Of a DNA stretch of 24,260 nt, positions 13,121 to 20,193 are shown piece after piece. This stretch comes from a virus: IMG/VR virus record IMGVR_UViG_3300008952_000293, positions 1 through 24,260 of that record; one strand, written 5' to 3'. The translations under genes and the position numbers were made by a program. Positions within the stretch are counted from its first letter, which is position 1. Each line of letters opens with the position of its first letter. The notes below the pieces were generated by a model, which saw only the letters and a list, made by a program, of their open reading frames with translations, had not been told where the DNA came from and did not search any database.

Positions 13121-14027
13121 ATGTTTTTAATTCTTCAGAAAAGTTTTTAGTTATCTCTTCAACATTTGGTTGTCTATTTACTTCAGCTAAATAAACAAAC
13201 TTATTAGAATATTTAAATACTCTTAATCCTTTACCACCATTTGCATCTTTATAACACTCCCATTTATGTGCACAAAACTGACAACCAATAGGTAAAGATT
13301 TATTTCCACCTTTAGTTTCAGATAATTCATAACATCTTTCAGGTGGTGTATTACTCTTTAATGTATCTTGTAATGTTTTAATTAAAGTTGTAACATTAGG
13401 TTTAGCTAACTCATCAGGTTTATAGAAACAAACATCTCCACTTGATTTATCCATAACCAAGAAGCCACCTGCCTTTGTACCCATACCTGTTTCATATCCT
13501 GATAGCTGGGCATGATAACCAAATGGGTCATCATTAACTAACTCACCTGTTTTAAATTTCTTAAAACTAAATGATGATGCAGACTTAACATCACATACTT
13601 CACCATCTACTGTTGCATCTATATGTCCTTTAATATTATCTATCTCTACTTTCTTTTGTTGGTCTCCAATTTTATGTCCAGTTAATTCTGCTAGATATAA
13701 TAATAAATGTTCTAATATATGTCCATATAAAAATTTAATATTTAAACTAGCATCATAGTCTTTAGTTTTCTTTGGACTAAATCTATCATACCATAATTGT
13801 CTAGGTGGTTTACCTAGTACACTCATTCTTAATTTCCCATCCTTTTCTCTGACAGGATTATTCCATGCATTAAAAGCTTCCTTAATATTATTAAGGAATC
13901 TCTCCATGTTTTCCTCTGTTACTTTTGCAGGTTTACCATTAGATATTCCAGCTACTAAATTTTTAATATCAGTAGCTATTGTATCAATGCGTTTCTGCCC
14001 AGTTGTTTCCGATTTTATATTCGCCAT
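13098..14027 (-). CDS. PD-(D/E)XK exonuclease with probable Fe-S cluster
   Basis: A 309-aa protein of the Cas4/RecB-type nuclease fold: GHILEH (102-107, Glu 106), GHIDATVDGE (134-143, Asp 137), then DVKSA (146-150, with Lys 148), then YHAQLSGY (171-178). Together these form the E...D...DxK...YxxQ active site. Cys 232, 249, 252 and 258 (CQFCAHKWEC) are placed to hold a 4Fe-4S cluster. It probably replaces T7 gp6 exonuclease in host DNA breakdown, primer removal or recombination. It overlaps the polymerase gene by 44 nt. AAGGTG lies 8 nt from the ATG. Confidence 0.88.
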   Translation of the reverse strand: MANIKSETTGQKRIDTIATDIKNLVAGISNGKPAKVTEENMERFLNNIKEAFNAWNNPVREKDGKLRMSVLGKPPRQLWYDRFSPKKTKDYDASLNIKFLYGHILEHLLLYLAELTGHKIGDQQKKVEIDNIKGHIDATVDGEVCDVKSASSFSFKKFKTGELVNDDPFGYHAQLSGYETGMGTKAGGFLVMDKSSGDVCFYKPDELAKPNVTTLIKTLQDTLKSNTPPERCYELSETKGGNKSLPIGCQFCAHKWECYKDANGGKGLRVFKYSNKFVYLAEVNRQPNVEEITKNFSEELKTYGKRIKT

Positions 14028-15666
14028 CTAATGGACACCTTATTTTTAAATCCTTTCCAGCTTGGATGATTGACTGTACTGCCAACTCTCCAAACTCTTT
14101 TGTTTTACTTTCTTCAACTTCATATTGAAACTCATCATGTACATTTACTACAGGATAAGCTTTGATTCGTTTCTTTATAACATATTCTTCTAGTAATGTC
14201 AACGCATACTTCATAACACACGCACCAGCACCCTGTAATAGGGTATTTAAAGCCGCATGGGGGTGTCTTATGAGGATTTTTCTTTGGTCAAGTCCTTTGA
14301 GCCATCTTTTTTTAGCCACTCCATCCACTTTTTCTCGTAAGCTTCTAAGACTTGGTGTATGTCTGAGAAATTTTTCTTTAACTCTTCTTCCATCTGCTTC
14401 AGACCTTCCGAGGATACTTCCGATTTTTTTATCCCCTGCTCCATAGATGAATGCGTAAATAAAAGTCTTCGCCTCATCTCTTGACCCCAAACCAGCAGAA
14501 TTTTTATTTGCTGTGTGTATATCTCCATTAATGATTTCATTTGTGTATTCCTTATCGTTCATGTAATGTGCTAACATCCTCAACTCAAGTCCTGAAGCAT
14601 CAACACCTACTAATTTATAGCCCTTCTTTGCCACCCATAATGCCCTACATTCCTTACCATAGGGCGAGTACACAGCAGGAACTTGTGCCATATTGGGCGA
14701 TTGATGGCTCATCCTTCCAGTAACAGTACCATTTGTAATTACTTTGCCATGTACTCTACCATCCTCTCTAGTTGCTTCAATCCAAGAACTGACTTGAGCA
14801 ATTCTTTTCTGAAGCATTAGAAACTCTTTAATTAATTCAGCTTCAGGAATATTTTTAATCTCTGATAAAACTTTTTCATCAACTATTATATGTCCTTTAT
14901 CTGTTTTCTTTTTAGGTTTCCACCCCAACATAATTAATCGTTCTCCAATCTGTTGTCGTGAACCTAAATTAAATTCTTTAAACTTAACTTTAGTAAAAGG
15001 TTTTCCCTTTACATATCCTTTAGCTTTGTTATTAACCTTTGGAATAAATTCTGTTTCAATTTTTAAAGGAGGAAAAGTTTCTCTAACTTTATCTTGAAGA
15101 GTATTCATGTCCTCTTTAAATTTAGCTTGAAGCATATGTGCACCTACTACATCAATCATAAATCCTCGTTCATGTTGTCGTTGTATTATATGTGCAACCT
15201 TATGTTCTAAATCAATTGACTTACCAAAGTCTGTCATCTTTTTAGAAAGGAAGTTGTATAACTTTTCTGTTAAGTCAACATCATTTCTACAATACCTTAA
15301 CATCTCTTCACTAAAATAATCAAACTGGTCAAACTCATATTTCTTTTTATAAAGTTTTTCTCCCCAGTTTCTTAATGAATGACCACCCTCTAACATAGGA
15401 TTAAGTAATCTTGATAAGATTAATGTATCAGTTATCTTACACTTCTTAAATAAATCATAACCAAAAAATCTATTGAGTACTGGTATATCAAACCCTATAA
15501 TATTATGTCCTATTACTTCATCAGTTTGTTTTATAAACTCTTCAAACCTATGTAATTTATCTTGTCTGAATTGATAGTAAGTACCTTTATGTTTACAAAC
15601 AATACACCAAATTTTATCTGCATTAAGAGTTGTTTCAATATCAAATATTACTTTATCAAAAGTCAT
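13984..15666 (-). CDS. polA: Family A DNA polymerase (T7-like)
   Basis: A 560-aa replicative polymerase. The 3'-5' exonuclease domain is complete: FDIETT (8-13, Asp 9 and Glu 11), GHNIIGFD (53-60, Asp 60), YCRND (125-129). Polymerase motif A is VGVDASGLELRML (353-365), motif B is RDEAKTFIYAFIYG (396-409) and motif C is VHDEF (509-513). Tyr 404 occupies the position of E. coli Phe 762 and T7 Tyr 526. It is shorter than T7 gp5 (704 aa), and I see no clear thioredoxin-binding insertion. It overlaps the primase-helicase gene upstream by 11 nt and the exonuclease downstream by 44 nt. Confidence 0.97.
   Translation of the reverse strand: MTFDKVIFDIETTLNADKIWCIVCKHKGTYYQFRQDKLHRFEEFIKQTDEVIGHNIIGFDIPVLNRFFGYDLFKKCKITDTLILSRLLNPMLEGGHSLRNWGEKLYKKKYEFDQFDYFSEEMLRYCRNDVDLTEKLYNFLSKKMTDFGKSIDLEHKVAHIIQRQHERGFMIDVVGAHMLQAKFKEDMNTLQDKVRETFPPLKIETEFIPKVNNKAKGYVKGKPFTKVKFKEFNLGSRQQIGERLIMLGWKPKKKTDKGHIIVDEKVLSEIKNIPEAELIKEFLMLQKRIAQVSSWIEATREDGRVHGKVITNGTVTGRMSHQSPNMAQVPAVYSPYGKECRALWVAKKGYKLVGVDASGLELRMLAHYMNDKEYTNEIINGDIHTANKNSAGLGSRDEAKTFIYAFIYGAGDKKIGSILGRSEADGRRVKEKFLRHTPSLRSLREKVDGVAKKRWLKGLDQRKILIRHPHAALNTLLQGAGACVMKYALTLLEEYVIKKRIKAYPVVNVHDEFQYEVEESKTKEFGELAVQSIIQAGKDLKIRCPLDGEYKIGNNWAETH
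14174..14202 (-). promoter_or_regulatory. Probable sigma70-type promoter inside the polymerase gene
   Basis: On the minus strand TTGACA (14202-14197), 17 bp, TATAAA (14179-14174): 11/12 consensus at optimal spacing. It lies near the 3' end of the polymerase gene and would boost the exonuclease, SpeD-like and SET genes. Confidence 0.5.
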
Positions 15667-17287
15667 TTGCTTTAACTTCAGTTAATCTTCCTGTATCATT
15701 ATCATATTTTAAATCACAACATGGTCCAGTTAATCCTGCAAATCTATTCTTTAATACTCTAACCTTTGTTGTATTTCTAATATCAGGGTCATCATTTTGT
15801 GCATCTCTTTCCAATCCGATAACCATATCACTTAACTGTCCTATACTAGCACTACCTCTTAATTGAGATAGAGAAGTTGCCGCACCCTCTTCATGTCCTT
15901 TACCATCAGGTCGTCTTAAATGTGATACAACTATCATAGCTATACCTGTTTCTTGTACAAGTGTTCTTAATCTAGTCATGATTTCATCCAATGCTCTTCT
16001 CTCATCACCATGACTTTGGTCAGATACAATAATACTAACGTGGTCTATAATAATATATTTACAATCTAAACCTTTAGCTAAATATCTAACTCTTGAAACT
16101 ATATTATCAATAGTGTTAGAACCAAAATGGTCAAACATAAATACTCTACCAGTACCAACAGTTGCATCAAAATAAGTTTTTAATTCTTCTTTAGGTACAT
16201 GAACATCAGGTAAATGTAATCTTTGATTCGCTTCAATACTCATTATACCTTTAGATGTTATAACAGGGGTCTCTTCTAACATTAACAAACCTATATTATC
16301 TTTAGTAGATTTAATTAAATGATGAACCAACTCTCTCATAACTTGGGTCTTACCTAACCCACTACCTGAAGTAAACGTCACTAATTCAGATGGTCTTAAT
16401 CCATATGTTATTTTATTTAATCCTTCAAAAGGATATTGAACAAAGCTTTGAAGTGTTGGTTTACTTATCTCATCAAATAAAATGTTAGCATTTATAATTC
16501 CATCAGGAGCATAGACCTTCGCATTCCAAAATGCTTTTTGATATACTTGTAATTTATTTTTCATCAAGCAATCAGATGCATCTTTAAATTCATTTGGAAG
16601 ATACATTATCTTACATTTCCCAGGGCTAAATAATTCAGCTACCTTTAATGCACCTTCACGACCATGCTCGTCATTGTCAAAGTTTACTATAACATTTTCA
16701 AATTGTTCTAACCAATCTAAACTTCCTTTAATATCTTTAACCGCAGAAGTTATACCATTCTTAATACTAACCACAGGAGTTTCATATCTATCAGTCTTAA
16801 ACATTTGATAAGCTGATAAACAATCTATCTCACCCTCAGTTATTATTACAAATTTATTTTTAGAGAATAAATGTTCTCCAAATAATCCAGAGTTCTTTGT
16901 ATTACCTTGTATAGTAAACTCTTTTAATTTTGTAAATCTAGTTTTAGTTGCAATCTTTGCACCTTGTTTGTCATGGTAAGGATAATAATGATTTGTTATA
17001 TTACCCATACTATCCATCTTAATTGTCACCCCATATCTTCTGCAAGTAGGTTCACTTAAATTTCTATCTACTATCTCTGCATAATCAGATGACTTCATAT
17101 AATCTTTAACTTCGTATTCATGTTTCCCATTACCATTTGTTTGTTTTGTTTCCATATCATATTCCTTCATATATTGTTGACATGAAAAACAAAATGCCGA
17201 ACCATCTGCATTAACAGATACAGCATCAGTACTGTCACATAATGGACAGGGTAGATGATACTTTACAAATCCAGTTTTTGTTTCCAT
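15656..17287 (-). CDS. Primase-helicase (T7 gp4-like)
   Basis: The start is ATG 17287 (AAGGG upstream); the frame also has ATG 17311, but that codon abuts the T-tract of a terminator and has no ribosome binding site. Numbering from 17311: zinc ribbon C22-x2-C25 ... C41-x2-C44; TOPRIM VIITEGEIDCLSAYQ (155-169) with NFDNDEHG (210-217); helicase Walker A TSGSGLGKT (314-322), Walker B YIIIDHV (419-425), His 464 in VVSHLRRP, and LRGSASIGQLSD (484-495). It unwinds DNA and lays primers for the polymerase encoded next. All key residues are present; total 543 aa from the chosen start, close to T7 gp4A (566 aa). Confidence 0.96.
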   Translation of the reverse strand: METKTGFVKYHLPCPLCDSTDAVSVNADGSAFCFSCQQYMKEYDMETKQTNGNGKHEYEVKDYMKSSDYAEIVDRNLSEPTCRRYGVTIKMDSMGNITNHYYPYHDKQGAKIATKTRFTKLKEFTIQGNTKNSGLFGEHLFSKNKFVIITEGEIDCLSAYQMFKTDRYETPVVSIKNGITSAVKDIKGSLDWLEQFENVIVNFDNDEHGREGALKVAELFSPGKCKIMYLPNEFKDASDCLMKNKLQVYQKAFWNAKVYAPDGIINANILFDEISKPTLQSFVQYPFEGLNKITYGLRPSELVTFTSGSGLGKTQVMRELVHHLIKSTKDNIGLLMLEETPVITSKGIMSIEANQRLHLPDVHVPKEELKTYFDATVGTGRVFMFDHFGSNTIDNIVSRVRYLAKGLDCKYIIIDHVSIIVSDQSHGDERRALDEIMTRLRTLVQETGIAMIVVSHLRRPDGKGHEEGAATSLSQLRGSASIGQLSDMVIGLERDAQNDDPDIRNTTKVRVLKNRFAGLTGPCCDLKYDNDTGRLTEVKANDF

Positions 17288-17311
17288 TGTCGCCCTTTTA
17301 AATTCGTTCAT

Positions 17312-17351
17312 AAAAAAAAGGAGAGCCGACCCTATTACAAGCCGACTCTCC
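17312..17351 (-). terminator. Intrinsic terminator before the primase-helicase gene
   Basis: On the minus strand GGAGAGTCGGC pairs with GTCGGCTCTCC (11 bp including U-G pairs; 17351-17320), followed directly by eight T (17319-17312). It is a textbook Rho-independent terminator placed upstream of, not after, the gene. Confidence 0.85.
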
Positions 17352-17379
17352 AGTAGGAGTAGAAAATGTAGTCACGCAT
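17335..17379 (-). other. Possible leader peptide, 14 codons, aromatic-rich
   Basis: The frame MRDYIFYSYWRVGL, ending in TAA, lies inside the predicted leader RNA, and its end runs into the terminator stem-loop. It has 3 Tyr, 1 Phe and 1 Trp among 14 residues, as in amino-acid-sensing attenuators. No ribosome binding site is visible, so it may be fortuitous. Confidence 0.25.
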
Positions 17380-17400
17380 TATGACTAAATAACCAAGAGG

Positions 17401-17429
17401 TTTATACTAAAAATCTTCCTTGATGTCAA
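17401..17429 (-). promoter_or_regulatory. sigma70-type promoter before primase-helicase
   Basis: TTGACA (17429-17424), exactly 17 bp, TATAAA (17406-17401) on the minus strand, overlapping the end of the SSB gene. This is 11/12 consensus, placed for transcription of the leader and the replication genes. Confidence 0.7.
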
Positions 17430-17856
17430 CACCATTAGAAGATTTTTCTACATTAAATCCTTCTTTAGGTGTGTATTCCACTAAGTCCAGTACCTGAACA
17501 GCTTGTAAATCTAAACCTTTGCCCTTCTTTCCTTTGAAATTCCAGTCATAAGATTTATACATTACCTTTACCTTACTGCCATTACCGATTATTTTTTCAA
17601 TAGGTTTCTTTTCAGCATCCACTAATTGTGGTTGTTGGTTCTTATCACCATTTGCTTTTGAAACCTTTCTCTTAAACCTGATGATATTCTTTACTACTTT
17701 ATCATCAGCTTTTGTTTCACCAATATTAAATCCTTGAGATTTAAAATCCTGTGCTGTTGCATCATCAACTGCTAAATCAATTCTCCACATAGGTTCAAAC
17801 TTTTCGTTTGGTCGTGTCAGAGAAGCCCAGTAAGCTGTGCCTTCAATTATTGCCAT
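17407..17856 (-). CDS. Single-stranded DNA-binding protein (T7 gp2.5-like)
   Basis: A 149-aa protein with a predicted OB-fold: GTAYWASLTRPNEKFEPMWRIDLAVDD (6-32), then a basic IIRFKRKVSKANG stretch (58-70), then IGNGSKVKVMYKSYDWNFKGKKGKGLDLQAVQVLDLVEY (89-127). The acidic tail ending in DIKEDF has a C-terminal Phe, as in gp2.5 and bacterial SSB, where the tail recruits polymerase and primase-helicase. The ribosome binding site AAAGGAAAA is good. It sits just upstream of the replication genes. Assigned from pattern and context. Confidence 0.85.
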   Translation of the reverse strand: MAIIEGTAYWASLTRPNEKFEPMWRIDLAVDDATAQDFKSQGFNIGETKADDKVVKNIIRFKRKVSKANGDKNQQPQLVDAEKKPIEKIIGNGSKVKVMYKSYDWNFKGKKGKGLDLQAVQVLDLVEYTPKEGFNVEKSSNGVDIKEDF

Positions 17857-17883
17857 ATGTATTTTCCTTTTGTTGTTGTTAAT

Positions 17884-18216
17884 TTACTTTTCATAAAACT
17901 CTTTTAGCATATCAGCACCCCCCTTGTCAACACTTGAAGCATCTTTTTTTTCCTCATTTTCGCTAGTGTTTTCAAGGATTTCTGTTATCTTTTCATCTAT
18001 CACTCTTTTAATCTTCTGTTTCTTTTTTAATTTTGTTTCTAACTCTGCAATTCTTTTACCTAATACCTGAACATCTTGTGTTGCTTGTTCAACTTGAATA
18101 AGTAATTGTTTTATTTTAGAATCTTTTTGAGAAACTAATTTAATAGCATCATCTTTTTCTTTAGTTAAATCTGATATAGTATTTTTATATTCTCTAATTA
18201 AATCTCGTTCACTCAT
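17884..18216 (-). CDS. Coiled-coil protein, 110 aa
   Basis: Almost entirely helical and charged, with heptad-like leucine/isoleucine spacing across residues 10-80 (TKEKDDAIKLVSQKDSKIKQ and VLGKRIAELETKLKKK). The C-terminal tail is acidic and Gly-containing (TSENEEKKDASSVDKGG). No enzymatic motif, signal or membrane segment. It lies between the SSB and a lipoprotein gene. Likely an oligomerisation or scaffold-type accessory protein; function unknown. Confidence 0.75.
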   Translation of the reverse strand: MSERDLIREYKNTISDLTKEKDDAIKLVSQKDSKIKQLLIQVEQATQDVQVLGKRIAELETKLKKKQKIKRVIDEKITEILENTSENEEKKDASSVDKGGADMLKEFYEK

Positions 18217-18219
18217 ATA

Positions 18220-18699
18220 TTATTTTCTTTTTTTTCTTTTAAGTTTTTTCTTTTTAATTTTTTTCTTTTTAATTTTCTTTGGTTTCCTACAACAATGTAT
18301 AACTAGGTATATTAAACTAAATGCTAACAGAACAATAGATACAGCTAGGAAAAAAGAGAGATAACAAATAGTAAATACATCTATTGTAAATACAACTCTT
18401 TCATTTTTAGTACTGGCTAACTTAATACTTTCATCTACTTTAAATGTTTTTCTTTCTACTGATGGTGCAACTATATCAACAAAAGTTTTCTTAACTTCTT
18501 TTGCTTTAACTATGTACTCATATGCATGAGTTTTAATATCTTTTTTAGTTGTAAGTGTTGTTGCTAAATCTATACCACTATATGCTTTAGCATAAGCATT
18601 ATTACTTAAAGCTAGACTAGACCCACTTGATACAATCGCTATATTACTACATCCAGTTAGTAATAATAAACCAACTATCAATCCTATTATTTTTTTCAT
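18220..18699 (-). CDS. Lipoprotein with C-terminal TM and polybasic cytoplasmic tail
   Basis: A 159-aa protein. The lipoprotein signal MKKIIGLIVGLLLLTGC has a canonical lipobox (L-T-G-C, Cys 17). Residues 18-105 are a periplasmic domain. Residues 106-133 form a membrane segment (CYLSFFLAVSIVLLAFSLIYLVIHCC), and the final 24 residues are nearly all Lys/Arg with a few Ile, Leu and Pro. The positive-inside rule puts the tail in the cytoplasm. It is therefore tethered twice to the inner membrane. The start overlaps the previous stop as ATGA; GAGAGGA is 8 nt upstream. A superinfection-exclusion or host-takeover role is plausible but inferred. Confidence 0.8.
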   Translation of the reverse strand: MKKIIGLIVGLLLLTGCSNIAIVSSGSSLALSNNAYAKAYSGIDLATTLTTKKDIKTHAYEYIVKAKEVKKTFVDIVAPSVERKTFKVDESIKLASTKNERVVFTIDVFTICYLSFFLAVSIVLLAFSLIYLVIHCCRKPKKIKKKKIKKKKLKRKKRK

Positions 18700-18893
18700 G
18701 TAAACAATCCTCTCTTTAATTGAGATGCACTTACAAATGTTTGCTTATCATTATCATTTAATTTACTATGACAATTACTACATATCTTTTTATTTCTATC
18801 ATGTACGTTTCGGAGCATAGTACCACCCAAAGCAGTACCATCACAGGCATGACACCTGTCTTTAAAGTTATCTCCTCCATCCATCATACCCAT
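18696..18893 (-). CDS. Zinc-ribbon protein, 65 aa (HNH-like?)
   Basis: Two metal-binding knuckles: RCHACDG (C14, C17) and ICSNCHSKL (C38, C41, H42), spaced by 20 residues. This gives a small zinc ribbon. The second knuckle CxxCH with upstream His residues recalls HNH-endonuclease zinc sites, but the protein is too short for a full HNH enzyme and the His-Asn-His set is not complete. Likely a nucleic-acid- or protein-binding zinc finger, possibly a transcription regulator. Confidence 0.75.
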   Translation of the reverse strand: MGMMDGGDNFKDRCHACDGTALGGTMLRNVHDRNKKICSNCHSKLNDNDKQTFVSASQLKRGLFT

Positions 18894-18894
18894 A

Positions 18895-18978
18895 TTACTT
18901 ACCTATAAAACTTAACAGAACCATAGTGACAATAAATAAAAGGATATAAAATAAAATTAAATATATTTTTTCTTTCAT
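18895..18978 (-). CDS. 27-aa single-TM micro-protein
   Basis: ATG at 18978, one nucleotide after the stop of the nuclease gene; TAA at 18897-18895, just before the next start. The sequence is MKEKIYLILFYILLFIVTMV followed by LLSFIGK: a charged N-terminus, a 20-residue membrane span and a Lys end. There is no clear ribosome binding site, but it fills an otherwise empty gap exactly. It could be a membrane-targeting micro-protein. Confidence 0.45.
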   Translation of the reverse strand: MKEKIYLILFYILLFIVTMVLLSFIGK

Positions 18979-18979
18979 A

Positions 18980-19375
18980 TCAATCAAACAATGCATAACA
19001 ACTCTCACTAAAGATTTCTTTAATAGGTATTACTACACATTTAGATGCCCTGTAATCTCCTATCTCTTTAGTGTGTGTCTTTTTATATTTATCTACTATC
19101 TTTTTTAATCTATTAACTCTGAACACTATCATATTATATTCTTTGTTCTTTAATTCAAGGATATGAAACCACCATTTAGCTTCTGTCTTTGCTATACCAC
19201 TTGGCTTACCTCTAAACTCATACTCAATAGCAATATTCCCTGACTTTCTCCACCAGCTACGTTCAGTTTTAACTTCTACATTACCACCTTTAAGTAATTC
19301 ATCAACTCTTTTCTCTCTCACTTGACCATACTTTAAATCAATATCAAATGCAGAAGTCTTATTCAAATTTCCCAT
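18980..19375 (-). CDS. Probable PD-(D/E)XK-type nuclease (resolvase-like), 131 aa
   Basis: FDIDLKYGQVREKRVDELL (residues 10-28) leads into VEVKTERSWW (33-42), a candidate E-x-K active site. IAIEYEFRGKPSGIAKTEAKWW (48-69) follows, with the Glu/Thr and Trp-Trp pattern of small phage Holliday-junction-resolvase or restriction-like nucleases. The length suits a dimeric resolvase (T7 gp3 is 149 aa). It probably resolves branched replication intermediates or degrades host DNA. It is placed upstream of the replication genes. The call rests on motif pattern only. Confidence 0.7.
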   Translation of the reverse strand: MGNLNKTSAFDIDLKYGQVREKRVDELLKGGNVEVKTERSWWRKSGNIAIEYEFRGKPSGIAKTEAKWWFHILELKNKEYNMIVFRVNRLKKIVDKYKKTHTKEIGDYRASKCVVIPIKEIFSESCYALFD

Positions 19376-19377
19376 CC

Positions 19378-19728
19378 TTAATGAAAGCTACATAGGTAAT
19401 GCGTTAGAAATTTATTTAAGTTCTTATGCTCAAATAATTTTTTCGCATTTGCTATTTTTAATTTGTGGAAAGTTTTTGTAATAAAGGAAGGGTCAAAGTC
19501 GGAATATTCACAGACCTCACAGAATGCTTCATCATTTGGATTGAACCAAGCATTAGCATTCTTAACAATCTGTAATCTATGTTTACCCCATGCATGAATA
19601 TCTACATCAAGGGCATCCATGATGGCTCGGACAATAACACTCCTCCATAGTAATATGTGTGGAGTTATCTTCTTGCCTTCGCCTTTCCCCTCATTCCAAA
19701 GGGGTATTGTATTTCCATTACGTATCAT
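19378..19728 (-). CDS. Conserved phage-type hypothetical protein, 116 aa
   Basis: A mostly helical protein. LLWRSVIVRAIMDALDVDI (26-44), then ANAWFNPNDEAFCEVCEYSDFDPSFI (58-83) match a pattern (LWRaVi.qAi.D ... A..W....d..F..ic..a..dp..v) that I recall from phage proteins of unknown function, often near replication genes. It may be a small DNA-binding or adaptor protein. The C-terminal basic helix (KLKIANAKKLFEHKNLNKFL) is consistent with nucleic-acid contact. No ribosome binding site is obvious. Confidence 0.7.
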   Translation of the reverse strand: MIRNGNTIPLWNEGKGEGKKITPHILLWRSVIVRAIMDALDVDIHAWGKHRLQIVKNANAWFNPNDEAFCEVCEYSDFDPSFITKTFHKLKIANAKKLFEHKNLNKFLTHYLCSFH

Positions 19729-19772
19729 ATTTCATTTTATTGTCTAGATACTTTGCAATCAGTTTTGGCTTT

Positions 19773-20036
19773 TTACTTTTTACAATCTTTGAGTGAAACT
19801 GTTTTCTCATTAACATCTGTGCTATTGGATTTCTTGACTTTATTTTTGTATGTTTCTTCATCAATTTCCTCCACAGTATTACGTTTAAACTTCACTTCTT
19901 TACCAACGATTTTTGAATAAGGCGACCAATGTAATTCTCTAGTTGCTTGTTCTAAAGTAGTACCTGAATTGTAATAATCTTCAATACACATATCTACATT
20001 TACCCAAGATTTTTTCATAAAGAATTTATTCGCCAT
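19773..20036 (-). CDS. Hypothetical protein, 87 aa, first gene after the strong promoter
   Basis: I chose ATG 20036 (MANKFFMKKSWVNVDMC); an upstream ATG at 20048 is possible. The N-terminal half contains CIEDYYNSGTTLEQATRELHWSPYSKIVG (residues 17-45), which looks like a helical HTH-like module. The C-terminal half is charged and probably extended. It is the first gene downstream of the promoter at 20133-20105, about 60 nt from the predicted transcript start. Possible DNA-binding protein; not assigned to a family. Confidence 0.65.
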   Translation of the reverse strand: MANKFFMKKSWVNVDMCIEDYYNSGTTLEQATRELHWSPYSKIVGKEVKFKRNTVEEIDEETYKNKVKKSNSTDVNEKTVSLKDCKK

Positions 20037-20078
20037 AGTACTATCCAATAAAATATTATTTAATAAAAGAAATACTAA

Positions 20079-20115
20079 CCCTATTAAGTAGGGCAGTATC
20101 TCCTATTATAGAGGG
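20079..20115 (-). promoter_or_regulatory. Pair of operator-like elements at the middle promoter
   Basis: CCCTATTAAGTAGGG (20079-20093, 5-bp perfect arms) and TCCTATTATAGAGGG (20101-20115) match at 11 of 15 positions. Their centres are 22 bp apart, two helical turns. One covers the -10 box, the other lies just after the predicted start point. This is a typical geometry for cooperative repressor binding. Confidence 0.5.
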
Positions 20116-20133
20116 CAATACCACCTGTGCCAA
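20105..20133 (-). promoter_or_regulatory. Strong sigma70-type promoter for the replication operon
   Basis: On the minus strand TTGGCA (20133-20128), 17 bp, TATAAT (20110-20105): 11/12 consensus, in the only sizeable gap (20049-20193) of the operon. The predicted start is near 20098. Confidence 0.8.
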
Positions 20134-20193
20134 CACCCCTAAAAAATAAATTTTATTCAATAAAATCAATGGTTTAGACAATATATTCTCCTT

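Larger units (their letters stand above)
17312..17394 (-). ncRNA. Candidate ~83-nt leader / small RNA (attenuator)
   Basis: The predicted start (near 17394, from the promoter at 17429-17401) and the terminator T-run (17319-17312) bound an RNA of about 83 nt. It contains a TAGTCA/TGACTA hairpin (17387-17369), a small CTCC/GGAG hairpin (17359-17348) that competes with the terminator's 5' arm, and the terminator itself. Either the RNA ends here as a small RNA, or read-through is regulated and controls primase-helicase expression. The ends are predicted, not measured. Confidence 0.5.

Noticed and set aside
14268-14540. Minus-strand 90-aa frame inside the DNA polymerase gene
   Set aside because: It overlaps polymerase motif B and adjacent sequence in another frame; the polymerase frame is certain.
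17287-17311. ATG at 17311 as start of the primase-helicase gene
   Set aside because: The codon directly follows the T8 of a terminator and has no Shine-Dalgarno; the ATG at 17287 has AAGGG.
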